DNA from: JBBQCW01 sp038319025 | GTDB taxonomy: Bacteria; Actinomycetota; Thermoleophilia; Solirubrobacterales; Solirubrobacteraceae | Assembly (NCBI GenBank): GCA_038319025.1 | Contig: JBBQCW010000015.1 | Span: 1-64,000 of the forward strand | DNA: 64,000 nt | Reading direction: 5' to 3' | Notes under the pieces: generated by a model | What the model saw: only the letters and a program-made list of their open reading frames with translations | The model's database searches: none | Told to the model about the DNA's origin: nothing | In this document: positions 41,939-50,363 of the stretch, piece after piece | Numbering within the stretch: the first letter of the stretch is position 1 | How the letters are laid out: every line of letters begins with the position of its first letter | Position numbers and translations under genes: made by a program

Positions 41939-42874
41939 TCAGTTCGCGGCGAGGTTCCCGGCGAGGACGATCGTGCCCGGCGTGGTGGGCTTGGCGGTCG
42001 TCTCGCGGGTCACGATGATCTGGCGGTATGACGCCAGGTCGGCGGGCACGGCGGCCAGCGCCTGCAACCGGCCGTTGGCCTTCACCGATGGCGCAAAGCC
42101 CAGCAGCTTGGCCTTACCGGGCGTGCTGTAGAGCCAAACCGCGTAGAAGCTCGTGGGCGTGCTTCGAGGCAGATCCTGCCCGCCGATGGCCAACGCGCGC
42201 TGCGTGCCCTGGGAGACGATGCTGGCCACGCCGAGAGGCTTGCTGCCTCCGCCGGGCGGGACGAGGTTGACCTGCGCCAGAGCCTGCACCGCCGCCGTGG
42301 AGGTCGGGGTGGTGGTGGCGGTGGTCGTTGATGCGGCCGGAGTGGAGACGGAGGGGGAGTCGCTGCCACCACCACTGGAGAGGACGATCACCAGGATCAC
42401 GGCTATCGCGATGCCGAGCCCTGCGAGCAGGAGCACACCACCCAGCCGTGAGCTCTTCTGCTGGTCGGCCTGCGCGGTGCGGCGCGCCTGCAGGGCGCCG
42501 AATGCTTCGTCGACCTCCGCATCGTCGGCCGGGATCTCGGGCAGGTCGTCCCCCGCGAGCGGGCGCAGTTGCGTGGCCACGGAGCGGGCCCAGGTGCGGG
42601 CGGAAGATGAGCCCTCCAGATACGCGCGGGTCCCCGCGCGCTGGGAGGCTGCCTGCTGGCCGAGCAGGTAGTCGCCGATCTCGTCACGGCGGTGCTCTGT
42701 GAGGCCGGAGCCATCCTCGGGCCCCAGGCCGTCGAGGGCATGGTGGGCACGTTCACGGACGGCGTCGTCGGAGATCCGCAGCAGGGAGGCCAGATCGCCG
42801 TAGGACTTGCCCTGGCGCAGCAGCAACTGAAGGACGGCTCGCTGGTCGGGCGGGAGGTCATCGACACTGGGCAT
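41939..42874 (-). CDS. Sigma-region-4-like helix-turn-helix fused to RskA-type anti-sigma protein
   Basis: 311 residues. Residues 1-50 (LPPDQRAVLQLLLRQGKSYGDLASLL to DDAVRERAHHALDGL) look like sigma-factor region 4. Residues 60-110 (DEIGDYLLGQQAASQRAG to WARSVATQLRPL) resemble a helical anti-sigma domain. One membrane segment (144-167), a Ser/Thr-rich linker, and an outer domain (~215-311, with FYAVWLYSTPGKAKLLGF and IIVTRETTAKPTTPGTIVLAGNL) like the C-terminus of anti-sigma-K factor RskA follow. The DNA-binding part would be cytoplasmic and the RskA-like part outside. No ECF gene is adjacent. ATG at 42874; the longer frame is rejected. Confidence 0.72.
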   Translation of the reverse strand: MPSVDDLPPDQRAVLQLLLRQGKSYGDLASLLRISDDAVRERAHHALDGLGPEDGSGLTEHRRDEIGDYLLGQQAASQRAGTRAYLEGSSSARTWARSVATQLRPLAGDDLPEIPADDAEVDEAFGALQARRTAQADQQKSSRLGGVLLLAGLGIAIAVILVIVLSSGGGSDSPSVSTPAASTTTATTTPTSTAAVQALAQVNLVPPGGGSKPLGVASIVSQGTQRALAIGGQDLPRSTPTSFYAVWLYSTPGKAKLLGFAPSVKANGRLQALAAVPADLASYRQIIVTRETTAKPTTPGTIVLAGNLAAN

Positions 42875-42919
42875 GGCGCGAGAGGCTAGTGCAGTCCGCT
42901 CGCTATCGTGCCGCTCCCC

Positions 42920-43330
42920 ATGACGATTGAACCGGTCATCCCTCTGGAACACACCTTCGACGCCCTCTACGGCCTCGAGGTGCTGGAGCAGTCACCGGAG
43001 TTGGTGCGCGCGCAGGTCCGCGTTCACGACGGCATCAAACAGCCGATGGGACTGGTCCACGGGGGCGTCTACGCATCGATTGCGGAGTCGATCACCTCGA
43101 TGGCGACAGCCGTTGCCGTGGCTCCCAACGGTGAATTCGCGATGGGTATGTCCAACCAGACGACCTTCCTGCGGCCGATTACTCAGGGCACCGTTCACGC
43201 GGTGGCCAACCGCCGGCACAAAGGGCGTACGACATGGGTCTGGGAAGTCGACGTGACCGACGATGCCGGCCATCTCTGTGCGCTGGTGCGTATGACGATC
43301 GCGGTGCGGCCGATACCCGGCGGCGCCTGA
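42920..43330 (+). CDS. Hotdog-fold thioesterase (PaaI/YdiI-like)
   Basis: 136 residues. Hydrolyses acyl- or aryl-CoA thioesters by family. The active-site region is QPMGLVHGGVYASIAESITSMA, with the HGG turn and the Glu in the next helix. MGMSNQTTFLRPITQGTV is the second conserved block. The ATG at 42920 is preferred over an upstream GTG at 42908. Divergent from the fusion protein gene, convergent with the SGNH gene. Confidence 0.87.
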   Translation: MTIEPVIPLEHTFDALYGLEVLEQSPELVRAQVRVHDGIKQPMGLVHGGVYASIAESITSMATAVAVAPNGEFAMGMSNQTTFLRPITQGTVHAVANRRHKGRTTWVWEVDVTDDAGHLCALVRMTIAVRPIPGGA

Positions 43331-43345
43331 GGCGATCGTCCGGGC

Positions 43346-44650
43346 TCAGCCGCAGCGCGTGCTGGGCGCGGCCGTCCCACCCAGTGCGGACATCGGCACG
43401 GCGCCGGCCATCGCCCGGTAGCCGGCGGCCGACGGATGCAGGTGGTCGCCGCTGTCAAAGGCCGCAGCCAGGCGGCTCGGATGTTCCGGGTCGCGCAGCG
43501 CGCGATCGAAGTCCACGACCGCGTCGGCGCCGCTCCGGGTGCGGATCCAGGTGTTGATCGTCCGGCGGATCTCGTCGGCCTGCTCGCTGCCGTAAGTGGT
43601 GAGCCCGTAACCGGCCGAGGGCACGAGCGTCCCCACGATCGCCCGCCGGTGCGCGGTGTGGACCTGCCGGAGCAGGTGACGCAGGCCGGCGATCACATCG
43701 GAGGCAGGTGAGGGCGTCAGTCCCACGTCGTTGATTCCCTCCAGGACAAGCACGCCGGTCACACCGGCGCGGTCAAGTGCATCGGCCCGCAGGCGCGAGC
43801 GCCCGCTGGGTCCGAACGCCGGCAGGTAGCCGTCCTCGTTGATTCGATTGCCGCTGATCCCGGCGTTCAGAACCGACAGGGGTACGTTCGCCCGGGCCAG
43901 TCGGTGGGCGAGAAAGTCGGGGTAGCGCGCATTGTCCTCGCCGGTTCCCAGGTCCTCGCCGGCTCCGGCGCTGCGGTAGCCGTCCGTGATCGAGTCGCCG
44001 AAGGTCACGAGGGCACCGGTTATGGCGGGCGCCTGCACGTCGATGCCGTCAAGGAAATACCAGCCGGAGGAACGGCCCGTCGCGGTGGGCTCGGTAAAGG
44101 CGGCCGCGCCGATGTCGCCGGTGTGATCGCCGGAGCCTGCCGGGCTGAGGTAGCTCGTCTGGCGGGTGATCGCGTGCTCGGTGGGCGCGGCGACGGTCCC
44201 CGTGACGGACACGCTTACGGCGAGTGGGGCGAACGCCGTGATCCGCATGTTCACCGGGTCGCTCACCGCCTCGCGCCCGGCCGGGATGGTGACGGTGGAG
44301 TGTCCGCCGAACCGAACGGTCCGCGGACTCCCTGGCGCCAGCGCCGCACCCTGGCCCCGGCGGCCGATTCTCACGGGCCCGAGCGTCACCGACGTCGTTC
44401 CGAATCGGTTGGACACGCGGACGCGCAGGCGCTGGCCGCCCAGGTGCGGCGAGACGATCATCCGCAGTGTCTGGTCAGTCAGCGCCCTCGCAGAGGCATC
44501 TGAGGGTGAGGTCATCCAACTGCCGACCCAGTGCGGGCGTGGACAAGGTGTTGCCGAGCGCGCGGCGGGCGCGCTGACGGTGACGGCGAGTACAACGATT
44601 CCAAGGGCGCAACCGACGCGGTCGCGCACGTGCTGGGTGACCGTCAGCAT
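43346..44650 (-). CDS. Secreted SGNH/GDSL hydrolase
   Basis: 434 residues. Signal peptide (about 14-32, GCALGIVVLAVTVSAPAARSA), an N-terminal beta-rich region (~40-200), then the SGNH esterase domain. The blocks are FGDSITDG (nucleophile Ser), NAGISGNRI (Gly), EGINDVG (Asn), and DSGDHLHPSAAGY (Asp and His). Probable extracellular carbohydrate or lipid esterase; such two-domain forms often deacetylate polysaccharides. ATG at 44650 overlaps the nadE stop (TGATG), so the two are translationally coupled. Confidence 0.88.
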   Translation of the reverse strand: MLTVTQHVRDRVGCALGIVVLAVTVSAPAARSATPCPRPHWVGSWMTSPSDASARALTDQTLRMIVSPHLGGQRLRVRVSNRFGTTSVTLGPVRIGRRGQGAALAPGSPRTVRFGGHSTVTIPAGREAVSDPVNMRITAFAPLAVSVSVTGTVAAPTEHAITRQTSYLSPAGSGDHTGDIGAAAFTEPTATGRSSGWYFLDGIDVQAPAITGALVTFGDSITDGYRSAGAGEDLGTGEDNARYPDFLAHRLARANVPLSVLNAGISGNRINEDGYLPAFGPSGRSRLRADALDRAGVTGVLVLEGINDVGLTPSPASDVIAGLRHLLRQVHTAHRRAIVGTLVPSAGYGLTTYGSEQADEIRRTINTWIRTRSGADAVVDFDRALRDPEHPSRLAAAFDSGDHLHPSAAGYRAMAGAVPMSALGGTAAPSTRCG

Positions 44651-46386
44651 CAAAGGTCACGGTAGCGATTCGTAATCGGCATGCGCCGGTCACGGCCAAA
44701 GGCCTTGGGGGTGATCTTGACGCCCGGAGGCTGCTGGCGGCGCTTGTACTCAGCCAGGTCGACGAGGCGGATGATGCGGTCGACGACCGCGGGGTCTGCG
44801 CCCCGCGCGATCAGCTCATCGCGCCCCAGGTCCTCCTCGACGTAGCCCATGAGGATCGGGTCGAGCACGTCGTAGGGCGGCAGGGAATCGTCGTCGCGCT
44901 GGTCAGGCCGTAGCTCGGCCGAAGGCGGACGCTCGATGACGCCCGGAGGGACCGGGTGATCCCCGTCGCGGGAGTCGCGCCAAGCGGTCAGCCGGTAGAC
45001 GAGGGTCTTGGGGACGTCCTTGATGACGGCGAACCCGCCGGCGCTGTCGCCGTACAAAGTGGAGTAGCCGACCGACATCTCGGACTTGTTGCCCGTGGTC
45101 AGGACCAGCCAGCCGAACTTGTTGGACAGCGCCATCAGCAGGTTGCCGCGGATCCTGGCCTGCAGATTCTCCTCCGTCAGGTCGGCCTCGCGGTCCGCGA
45201 ACGCATCCGCAAGCAGCACCTCGTACACGTCCATCGCGCCGGTGATCGGAAGCTCGAGCAGTGTCACGCCAAGGTTGTCCGCCAGTTCGCCTGCGTCACC
45301 CCGCGTCCCGCTCGACGAGTAGGGGGAGGGCATGGTCACGCAGGTCACCGCCTCGGGACCGAGCGCGTCGGCGGCCACGAGGGCCACGAGCGTCGAGTCG
45401 ATGCCGCCCGACAGCCCGAGCACGACGTGGTGAAAGCCGTTCTTGCGTACGTAGTCGCGGGTGCCCAGGACGAGGGCCTCGTAGACCTCGGCGTCGGGTT
45501 CGAGCAGCGGGGTGATGGTGGGAATGCGCTCGTCTGTGGCCACAAGTTCAGGGCCGGGCAGGATGGCGAGGACGGGCACATCCATTTGCAGCGCCCTTGC
45601 CGCGGCCCGGTGGCGGGTGTCGCGCAGGCGTGCGCGTGCGGGCGCGGCCACGTCCACATCGACCACGAGCAGATGCTCGGTGAACTGGGGGGCGCGCGCC
45701 ACGATCTCCCCTTCGTGATCCAGCACGAGCGAGTGCCCGTCGAAGATCAGTTCGTCCTGGCCACCGACGAGAGCGCAGAACGCGAACGCCGCCACCGAGT
45801 CGCGCGCGCGCTGGGCTAGCATCCGCTCGCGGTCGGCGCCCTTGCCGGCGTGGTAGGGCGACGCGGAGAGGTTGATGATCAGTGTGGCGCCGGCGAGAGC
45901 CTCGTCGCTCTCCGGTGGGCCTGGGACCCACACGTCCTCGCAGATCGTGATCCCGACCTTTACGCCGGACACCTCGATCAGGCCGCCGCCGCGGCCGGCC
46001 TGAAAGTAGCGCTGCTCGTCGAAGACCCCGTAGTTGGGGAGGCGAACCTTGCGGTAGTAGGCGTGAATTTCGCCCTCGGACAGGATCGCCGCGGCGTTGT
46101 AGAGGTCGTCCGCGCGCTCAGGGCACCCGACCACGGCGACGATGTCCCGCGTTTCCCGGGCGATGCCCTCCAGCGCCTCGCGGGCGTCGCTGAGGAAGTG
46201 CTCGCGGAGCAGCAGATCCTCCGGCGGGTATCCGGTCAGGGCCAGTTCGGGGAGCACCACGAGTTGGGCGCCTGCATCCCGTGCTGCGGTTATGGAGGCG
46301 GTGATCAGCGCAGCGTTTCCCGCCAGGTCCCCCACCGTGGGGTCGATCTGCGCCAGCGCGACGCGGAGGTTGGTGGGGACGTCCAT
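44650..46386 (-). CDS. nadE: Glutamine-dependent NAD+ synthetase
   Basis: Makes NAD+ from nicotinic acid adenine dinucleotide, ATP and glutamine. 578 residues in two domains. The N-terminal nitrilase-type glutaminase has its triad in VLPELALTGYPPED (Glu), YYRKVRLPNYG (Lys) and GITICEDVWVPG (Cys). The C-terminal synthetase has the PP-loop VVLGLSGGIDSTLVALVAAD and LVLTTGNKSEMSVGYSTLYGD. The ATG at 46386 gives the usual start; the longer frame is rejected. Confidence 0.96.
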   Translation of the reverse strand: MDVPTNLRVALAQIDPTVGDLAGNAALITASITAARDAGAQLVVLPELALTGYPPEDLLLREHFLSDAREALEGIARETRDIVAVVGCPERADDLYNAAAILSEGEIHAYYRKVRLPNYGVFDEQRYFQAGRGGGLIEVSGVKVGITICEDVWVPGPPESDEALAGATLIINLSASPYHAGKGADRERMLAQRARDSVAAFAFCALVGGQDELIFDGHSLVLDHEGEIVARAPQFTEHLLVVDVDVAAPARARLRDTRHRAAARALQMDVPVLAILPGPELVATDERIPTITPLLEPDAEVYEALVLGTRDYVRKNGFHHVVLGLSGGIDSTLVALVAADALGPEAVTCVTMPSPYSSSGTRGDAGELADNLGVTLLELPITGAMDVYEVLLADAFADREADLTEENLQARIRGNLLMALSNKFGWLVLTTGNKSEMSVGYSTLYGDSAGGFAVIKDVPKTLVYRLTAWRDSRDGDHPVPPGVIERPPSAELRPDQRDDDSLPPYDVLDPILMGYVEEDLGRDELIARGADPAVVDRIIRLVDLAEYKRRQQPPGVKITPKAFGRDRRMPITNRYRDL

Positions 46387-46415
46387 CTGGCGATTCTTCC
46401 AGTCCGACGGGTTGA

Positions 46416-46835
46416 TCAGCCGCCGGCGCCTCGACCGAGCCAACGGTCGACGAACGTCGGGAGGGCGGGATCGGCGAGACTCCTAAGTGGTTGTGCCCGG
46501 TCGTAGGCCCTTGCCGTGTACCGACTCCGGGCTCCGGCGTCGCGCCGAGCTAGGACCGCCTGGCCTGTGGCCACGAGCGCGGGGGAGGGCGTGCCGCCCA
46601 ACAGGGTTGCCCGGACGCGGGCGGCGGCCGCGTCGCGCACGTCACGGTAGGAGAGGACGACGTTCCCCGCCTGGAGCACGACGCCGAGTTGCCCCGTCGC
46701 CGGCGGCGCGGCATGACCGGGGGCGGCGAGCGCCCGGGTGCTGCCGCCGTCGTCCCCCGTCAGGGCACCCAGCAGCAGGGCGAGGCCCGCGCCGGCGATG
46801 GCCACACCGGCAACGACTATGACGACGACGCGCAC
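46416..46835 (-). CDS. Small membrane-anchored protein of unknown function
   Basis: 139 residues, GTG start. One N-terminal membrane segment (about 3-25) and an outer part of ~110 residues with GNVVLSYRDV near 57-66 and a C-terminal FVDRWLGRG. The latter faintly recalls the DUF3105 C-terminal region, but the match is too weak to name. It begins eight bases after the acyltransferase gene and ends 29 bases before nadE, so it belongs to that operon. Confidence 0.6.
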   Translation of the reverse strand: MRVVVIVVAGVAIAGAGLALLLGALTGDDGGSTRALAAPGHAAPPATGQLGVVLQAGNVVLSYRDVRDAAAARVRATLLGGTPSPALVATGQAVLARRDAGARSRYTARAYDRAQPLRSLADPALPTFVDRWLGRGAGG

Positions 46836-46843
46836 CCTTCAGA

Positions 46844-48301
46844 TCAAGCGCGAGCGGGCGTGCGCCGGACGGGCGTCCCGTTGGGCTTCTTGGCGCGTGT
46901 CGTGTGTTTGACGCCTGCCGCATTGGCCAGGGAACGCAGCGCCCACTCCAGGTCGTGGCCCAGCGTCTCAAGATCCGGGAGGGCATCCCAGTCGGAGACC
47001 AAGCCGAAATACAGGTTGCCGTTGTAGCTCATGATCGCGATTCCCAGCGCTTGATTCTGCGCCAGCGGGACGACCGGGTAGAAGCTCAGCATCTGCCTTC
47101 CGCACAGGTACAACGGCATCTGTGGCCCCGGAACGTTGGTGACCACGAGGTTGAACAGGCGCTGGCGGGCCTGCAGGCGGGCGGCCTGGCTCATGATCGT
47201 CGGCGGCGCGAAGTCGGTCAGCTCGGTGAGCACCTGAGCACCGACGGCCTGGCCGGAGTTCTTCAGGTGACCCATCGCCTCCCTGACCCGTGCGAGGCTG
47301 GCGACCGGATCTTCGATCCCGATGGGTAGGGGCGCCCACATCGCGGCCACCCGGTTGCCCAGTGCGCCCCGCTCGACGTCTGCGCGCACCGACACCGGGA
47401 CCAGCGCCCGCAGTTCGCGGCCGTCCACCGGCTCTCCGCGGCCGCGGAGGAAGCGCCCGAGCGAAAGGCTGACGGCCGTCAGGACGACGTCGTTGACGGT
47501 GCCGCCCAGCTCGTCCTTGATCGCCTTGATGTCGGCCAGTGACGAATCGACCCAGGTATACCGGCGGTGGGGGCCGATCTGGGTGTTGAACGGTGAGTCC
47601 GGGGCGCCGTCGGCGAGGCCGGCCCACACCATCGCGCCGACACCGTTGATGCCCGCGGCGATCGACTTCACCGCGCGCTGCGGGCGGCGCAGCGCGGCGC
47701 GCGCCCCGCGCAAGGCTTCTCCGGGAACGGTCGCGCGTTCCACCAGGGCGTCTCCGAGCAGCTGAGAACCCGTCGGCACGGGGCGGGGGATCCACGGACG
47801 ATCCGGGGGAGCCACCGGGGAGGGGTCAGGACGGGTGTCGAACAGCACCGAGGTGATGTCGACACCAGATACACCGTCAACCAGCGCGTGGTGTGTCTTG
47901 GAGATCACCGCGAACCGGTTGGCGTCAAGGCCTTCGACGAGGGCAAGCTCCCACAGGGGCTTGGCGCGGTCGAGCTGCTGAGCGAAGAGCCTTCCGGAGA
48001 GCGTTCGCAGCTCGTGGTCGGTGCCTGGGGAGGGCAGCGCCATGTGTCGAACGTGGTACGTGATGTTGAAGTGTGGATCGTCCACCCACACCGGCCGACC
48101 CTGATCGAACGGGACGAAAGCGAGCCGCTGCCGGTACCGCGGGACGAGATGCAACCGCGAATCGATCATGCGCACGAACTCGTCGAAGTCCGGTGCCTCT
48201 CCCTCGAAGGTCAGCACACCGGCGACGTGCATATGAGCCCCGTCGTTCTCCAGATGCAGGAACGAGGCGTCGAGGCCGGAGAGACGGTCAGGGTTGGGCA
48301 T
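46844..48301 (-). CDS. Wax ester synthase / diacylglycerol acyltransferase (WS/DGAT)
   Basis: 485 residues. Makes triacylglycerol or wax ester from acyl-CoA and an alcohol or diacylglycerol. The catalytic motif HHxxxDG is HHALVDG at 137-143. Opening block RLSGLDASFLHLEN, TVNDVVLTAV near 270 and NLVVTNVPGPQMPLYL near 395 are also diagnostic. The chosen ATG is where homology begins; the longer frame adds 34 unconserved residues. First gene of a four-gene minus operon with nadE. The upstream region contains two dyads. Confidence 0.92.
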   Translation of the reverse strand: MPNPDRLSGLDASFLHLENDGAHMHVAGVLTFEGEAPDFDEFVRMIDSRLHLVPRYRQRLAFVPFDQGRPVWVDDPHFNITYHVRHMALPSPGTDHELRTLSGRLFAQQLDRAKPLWELALVEGLDANRFAVISKTHHALVDGVSGVDITSVLFDTRPDPSPVAPPDRPWIPRPVPTGSQLLGDALVERATVPGEALRGARAALRRPQRAVKSIAAGINGVGAMVWAGLADGAPDSPFNTQIGPHRRYTWVDSSLADIKAIKDELGGTVNDVVLTAVSLSLGRFLRGRGEPVDGRELRALVPVSVRADVERGALGNRVAAMWAPLPIGIEDPVASLARVREAMGHLKNSGQAVGAQVLTELTDFAPPTIMSQAARLQARQRLFNLVVTNVPGPQMPLYLCGRQMLSFYPVVPLAQNQALGIAIMSYNGNLYFGLVSDWDALPDLETLGHDLEWALRSLANAAGVKHTTRAKKPNGTPVRRTPARA

Positions 48302-48378
48302 ACCGGGAGTGTCCCGCGCCGATGGAAGAGCTGCAAGGCGGAGCGGTCGATGAACTCGCTGGAACGACCGGTTTGTTG

Positions 48379-48413
48379 AAGGTTGTAGACAAACCTTGCA
48401 CAAGTTGTGTAAG
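48379..48413. promoter_or_regulatory. Two dyads between divergent acyltransferase and sigma-factor genes
   Basis: Dyad 1: AAGGTT (48379-48384) and AACCTT (48392-48397), seven-base spacer. Dyad 2: CTTGCACAA-G-TTGTGTAAG (48395-48413), nine-base arms with one mismatch. Both lie in the 165-base region between starts at 48301 (minus) and 48467 (plus). They look like a repressor operator. No promoter hexamers are clear enough to call. Confidence 0.5.
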
Positions 48414-48466
48414 CTTCAGAAACCGAGCAGTTCGAACCCAGCGCATCCCGAAAGGAACGGCGCACC

Positions 48467-48997
48467 ATGAACCTCTCTGATCCACAGACCTTCAGCGCCA
48501 TGTATGACAAGCACCAGCGCGGCGTGTACTCAGCCGCCTACCGCATTTGTGGCGACCCGACCCAGGCCCAGGACGTCGTCCAGGACGTGTTTCTGCGGGT
48601 GTGGCGCAAGCCTGACCGTTTCGATTCACGCCGCGGCGAACTGGGCAGCTACCTTCGTCTGATGGCGCGCAGCCGCGCGCTGGATCTCTGGCGCGAGGGT
48701 CAGGCCGCCGGCCGCGCCGGCGACCGGCTGAAGCTGGTGGTGGCTCGTCAGGAGCAGCGGGTCGAGGACCGCCCGGCGGATCTCGCCGAGCGCGCCGAGA
48801 CGCGTGAAGCCGTGCAGGAAGCCCTTGAGACGTTGCCCGACGCCCAGCGTGAGGCTGTCGTTCTGGCGTACTGGGGAGGGCTGACGGCGGACGAGATCGC
48901 CCGTGAGTCGCACGTGCCACTCGGCACCGCCAAGAGTCGGATCCGCCTTGGGCTGACGAAACTCCGCGAGGAATGGGACGGCGCAGCCGCCGCTTGA
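48467..48997 (+). CDS. ECF-type RNA polymerase sigma factor
   Basis: 176 residues. Region 2 (about 14-75) has ICGDPTQAQDVVQDVFLRVW and LGSYLRLMARSRALDLWR. Region 4 (about 118-165) has LPDAQREAVVLAYWGGLTADEIA and VPLGTAKSRIRLGLTKLRE. No anti-sigma gene follows. The nearest anti-sigma-like gene is the fusion at 41939-42874, about 5.6 kb away; a partnership is possible but only inference. Confidence 0.9.
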   Translation: MNLSDPQTFSAMYDKHQRGVYSAAYRICGDPTQAQDVVQDVFLRVWRKPDRFDSRRGELGSYLRLMARSRALDLWREGQAAGRAGDRLKLVVARQEQRVEDRPADLAERAETREAVQEALETLPDAQREAVVLAYWGGLTADEIARESHVPLGTAKSRIRLGLTKLREEWDGAAAA

Positions 48998-49077
48998 GGC
49001 GGCCTCGCGCCGTCATCTGCACCAAATGTTGCGGGTGTGATCGACCGCACACGTCGGGACGTACCAGTCTTTACACT

Positions 49078-49177
49078 CGATCACTGAGTTTGAAAGCTCG
49101 CCGAGTCGTCTGCGCCCTGATGCGCGGCGATCACTGAGTTTGAAAGCTCGCCGAGTCGTCTGCGCCCTGATGCGCGG
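49078..49177 (+). repeat. Perfect 50-bp tandem duplication
   Basis: Two identical 50-base units, 49078-49127 and 49128-49177, head to tail. The second unit holds the 5' arms of the c-di-AMP riboswitch (P1 left arm and most of the P2 hairpin). The first is an extra copy of the same bases placed just before it. A TACACT -10-like hexamer at 49072-49077 abuts unit 1, so transcription may start inside it. Confidence 0.92.
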
Positions 49178-49326
49178 ACGAGCGGGGGACCCAAAGTTGG
49201 CCTGACATATGAGGCCGGCAGGGGCGAATCGGTCGCAGAGGCGGCCGTAGCGGTACCACGTCGCGCGTGCCGGATGCACGAGCGCGAGGTCGTCGCGAGC
49301 CCGTCAGCTAACCCCGTAGGCGACCG
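49145..49326 (+). promoter_or_regulatory. Cyclic-di-AMP (ydaO/yuaA) riboswitch
   Basis: The hallmark conserved segments occur in order: GCGGGGGACCCA (49182-49193), GGGGCGAATC (49221-49230) and GAGCCCGTCAGCTAACCCCG (49297-49316), followed by TAGGCG. P1 can close CGCC (49149-49152) on GGCG (49319-49322). P2 pairs TCGTC-T-GCGC with GCGC-G-GACGA. The ATG of the RlpA-like gene is 25 bases beyond P1. In actinobacteria this riboswitch precedes cell-wall hydrolase and resuscitation genes and is usually turned off by c-di-AMP. Confidence 0.9.
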
Positions 49327-49346
49327 ATACCGAAGGAGGACCTCGG

Positions 49347-50315
49347 ATGAGGCCCATGCTCAATTCACGCGCTCGTCGCGCGTCGCTCGCCCTGTGCGGG
49401 CTCGCCTGCATCATGTCGGCGACCATCACCAGTACCGCGCATGCCGCGGCGTCCGCCCCGACGACCCACCCGGCCATCGAGGCCCAGGTCGTCGATCGTC
49501 ACCTGACCTGGGGCGAGGCGGTCACGGTGACCGGCCGCGTCCACGGTGCCGATACCGCTCCCATCGTGACGCTGCAGTTCCGCGGCCACGACGGCGTGTG
49601 GAGCACCGTGGGCACCACTCGGGCACACCACCGTGCCTACCGCTTCCACCAAACCCTGCCGGGTCGGGGGGACGTGCGCGTCACCTTAGGCGATGGCGCA
49701 CAGGCCGTTCTCGCCTCGACCGGCGGGACGCCGCTCGCGCCCAGCACCACCGGCGCCCACGGTGTTCGCGTCAGCGCCGCCCTGTTTGTGCGGCACAAGC
49801 ATCTGAACCTGAACGGAGGCCGCCGCGTGTCGTTGTCCGGCGTGGTCCTGCCGCATCGCGGTGGACGCCTCGTCGTCGCACAGCGCCGCAGCGGCCACCG
49901 CTGGATCACCCAGGCGCGTGACCGGACCGACGGCAACGGGCATTTCAAGCTCGCTTGGCGGGCCGGCTCGGGCGCCCGCGTACGGGTCACCGCCTCGGGT
50001 GACGCCACCGTCAACGCGGCGACCAGCAACGTCGGGCGAGTCAACGTCATGCGTGACGCGCTCGCCTCCTGGTACGGGGACTACGGCGGGCCGCTGGCCT
50101 GTGGTGGCACCCTCGGCTCCAGCCAGATGGGTGTGGCCAACAAGTCGCTGCCCTGCGGCACGATGGTCACCATCGCCTACCGCGGACGCACAGTTCGCGT
50201 TCCGGTCATCGATCGCGGCCCGTACGTCGGTGGCCGTGAGTTCGACCTCACCGGCGCCACCGCACATGCGCTGGGCTTCGACGGTGTCGGCACCATCCAG
50301 GTGTCGACCCGGTAA
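49347..50315 (+). CDS. Secreted RlpA-like double-psi beta-barrel protein
   Basis: 322 residues. Signal peptide (about 8-33, cleavage near AHAAA), an Ig-like or beta-rich middle (~40-225) and a C-terminal RlpA domain (~228-322: LASWYGDYGGPLACGGTLG, MGVANKSLPCGTMVTIAYRGR, VPVIDRGPYVGGREFDLTGA). RlpA domains bind or cleave glycan strands of peptidoglycan. The c-di-AMP riboswitch in its leader fits a wall-remodelling role. Strong Shine-Dalgarno AAGGAGGA (49333-49340). Confidence 0.9.
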   Translation: MRPMLNSRARRASLALCGLACIMSATITSTAHAAASAPTTHPAIEAQVVDRHLTWGEAVTVTGRVHGADTAPIVTLQFRGHDGVWSTVGTTRAHHRAYRFHQTLPGRGDVRVTLGDGAQAVLASTGGTPLAPSTTGAHGVRVSAALFVRHKHLNLNGGRRVSLSGVVLPHRGGRLVVAQRRSGHRWITQARDRTDGNGHFKLAWRAGSGARVRVTASGDATVNAATSNVGRVNVMRDALASWYGDYGGPLACGGTLGSSQMGVANKSLPCGTMVTIAYRGRTVRVPVIDRGPYVGGREFDLTGATAHALGFDGVGTIQVSTR

Positions 50316-50327
50316 CGATTGAGCGTC

Positions 50328-50363
50328 GTGCGGGGCGCGTACCCTCGGGTGCGTGCCCCGCAC
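50328..50363 (+). promoter_or_regulatory. Hairpin covering the dinB start codon
   Basis: GTGCGGGGC (50328-50336) can pair with GCCCCGCAC (50355-50363), and ACCC with GGGT (50341-50344 with 50347-50350). The GTG start of dinB at 50353 lies within the right side. It could be a weak terminator after the RlpA gene or limit dinB translation. No LexA box is seen here. Confidence 0.4.
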
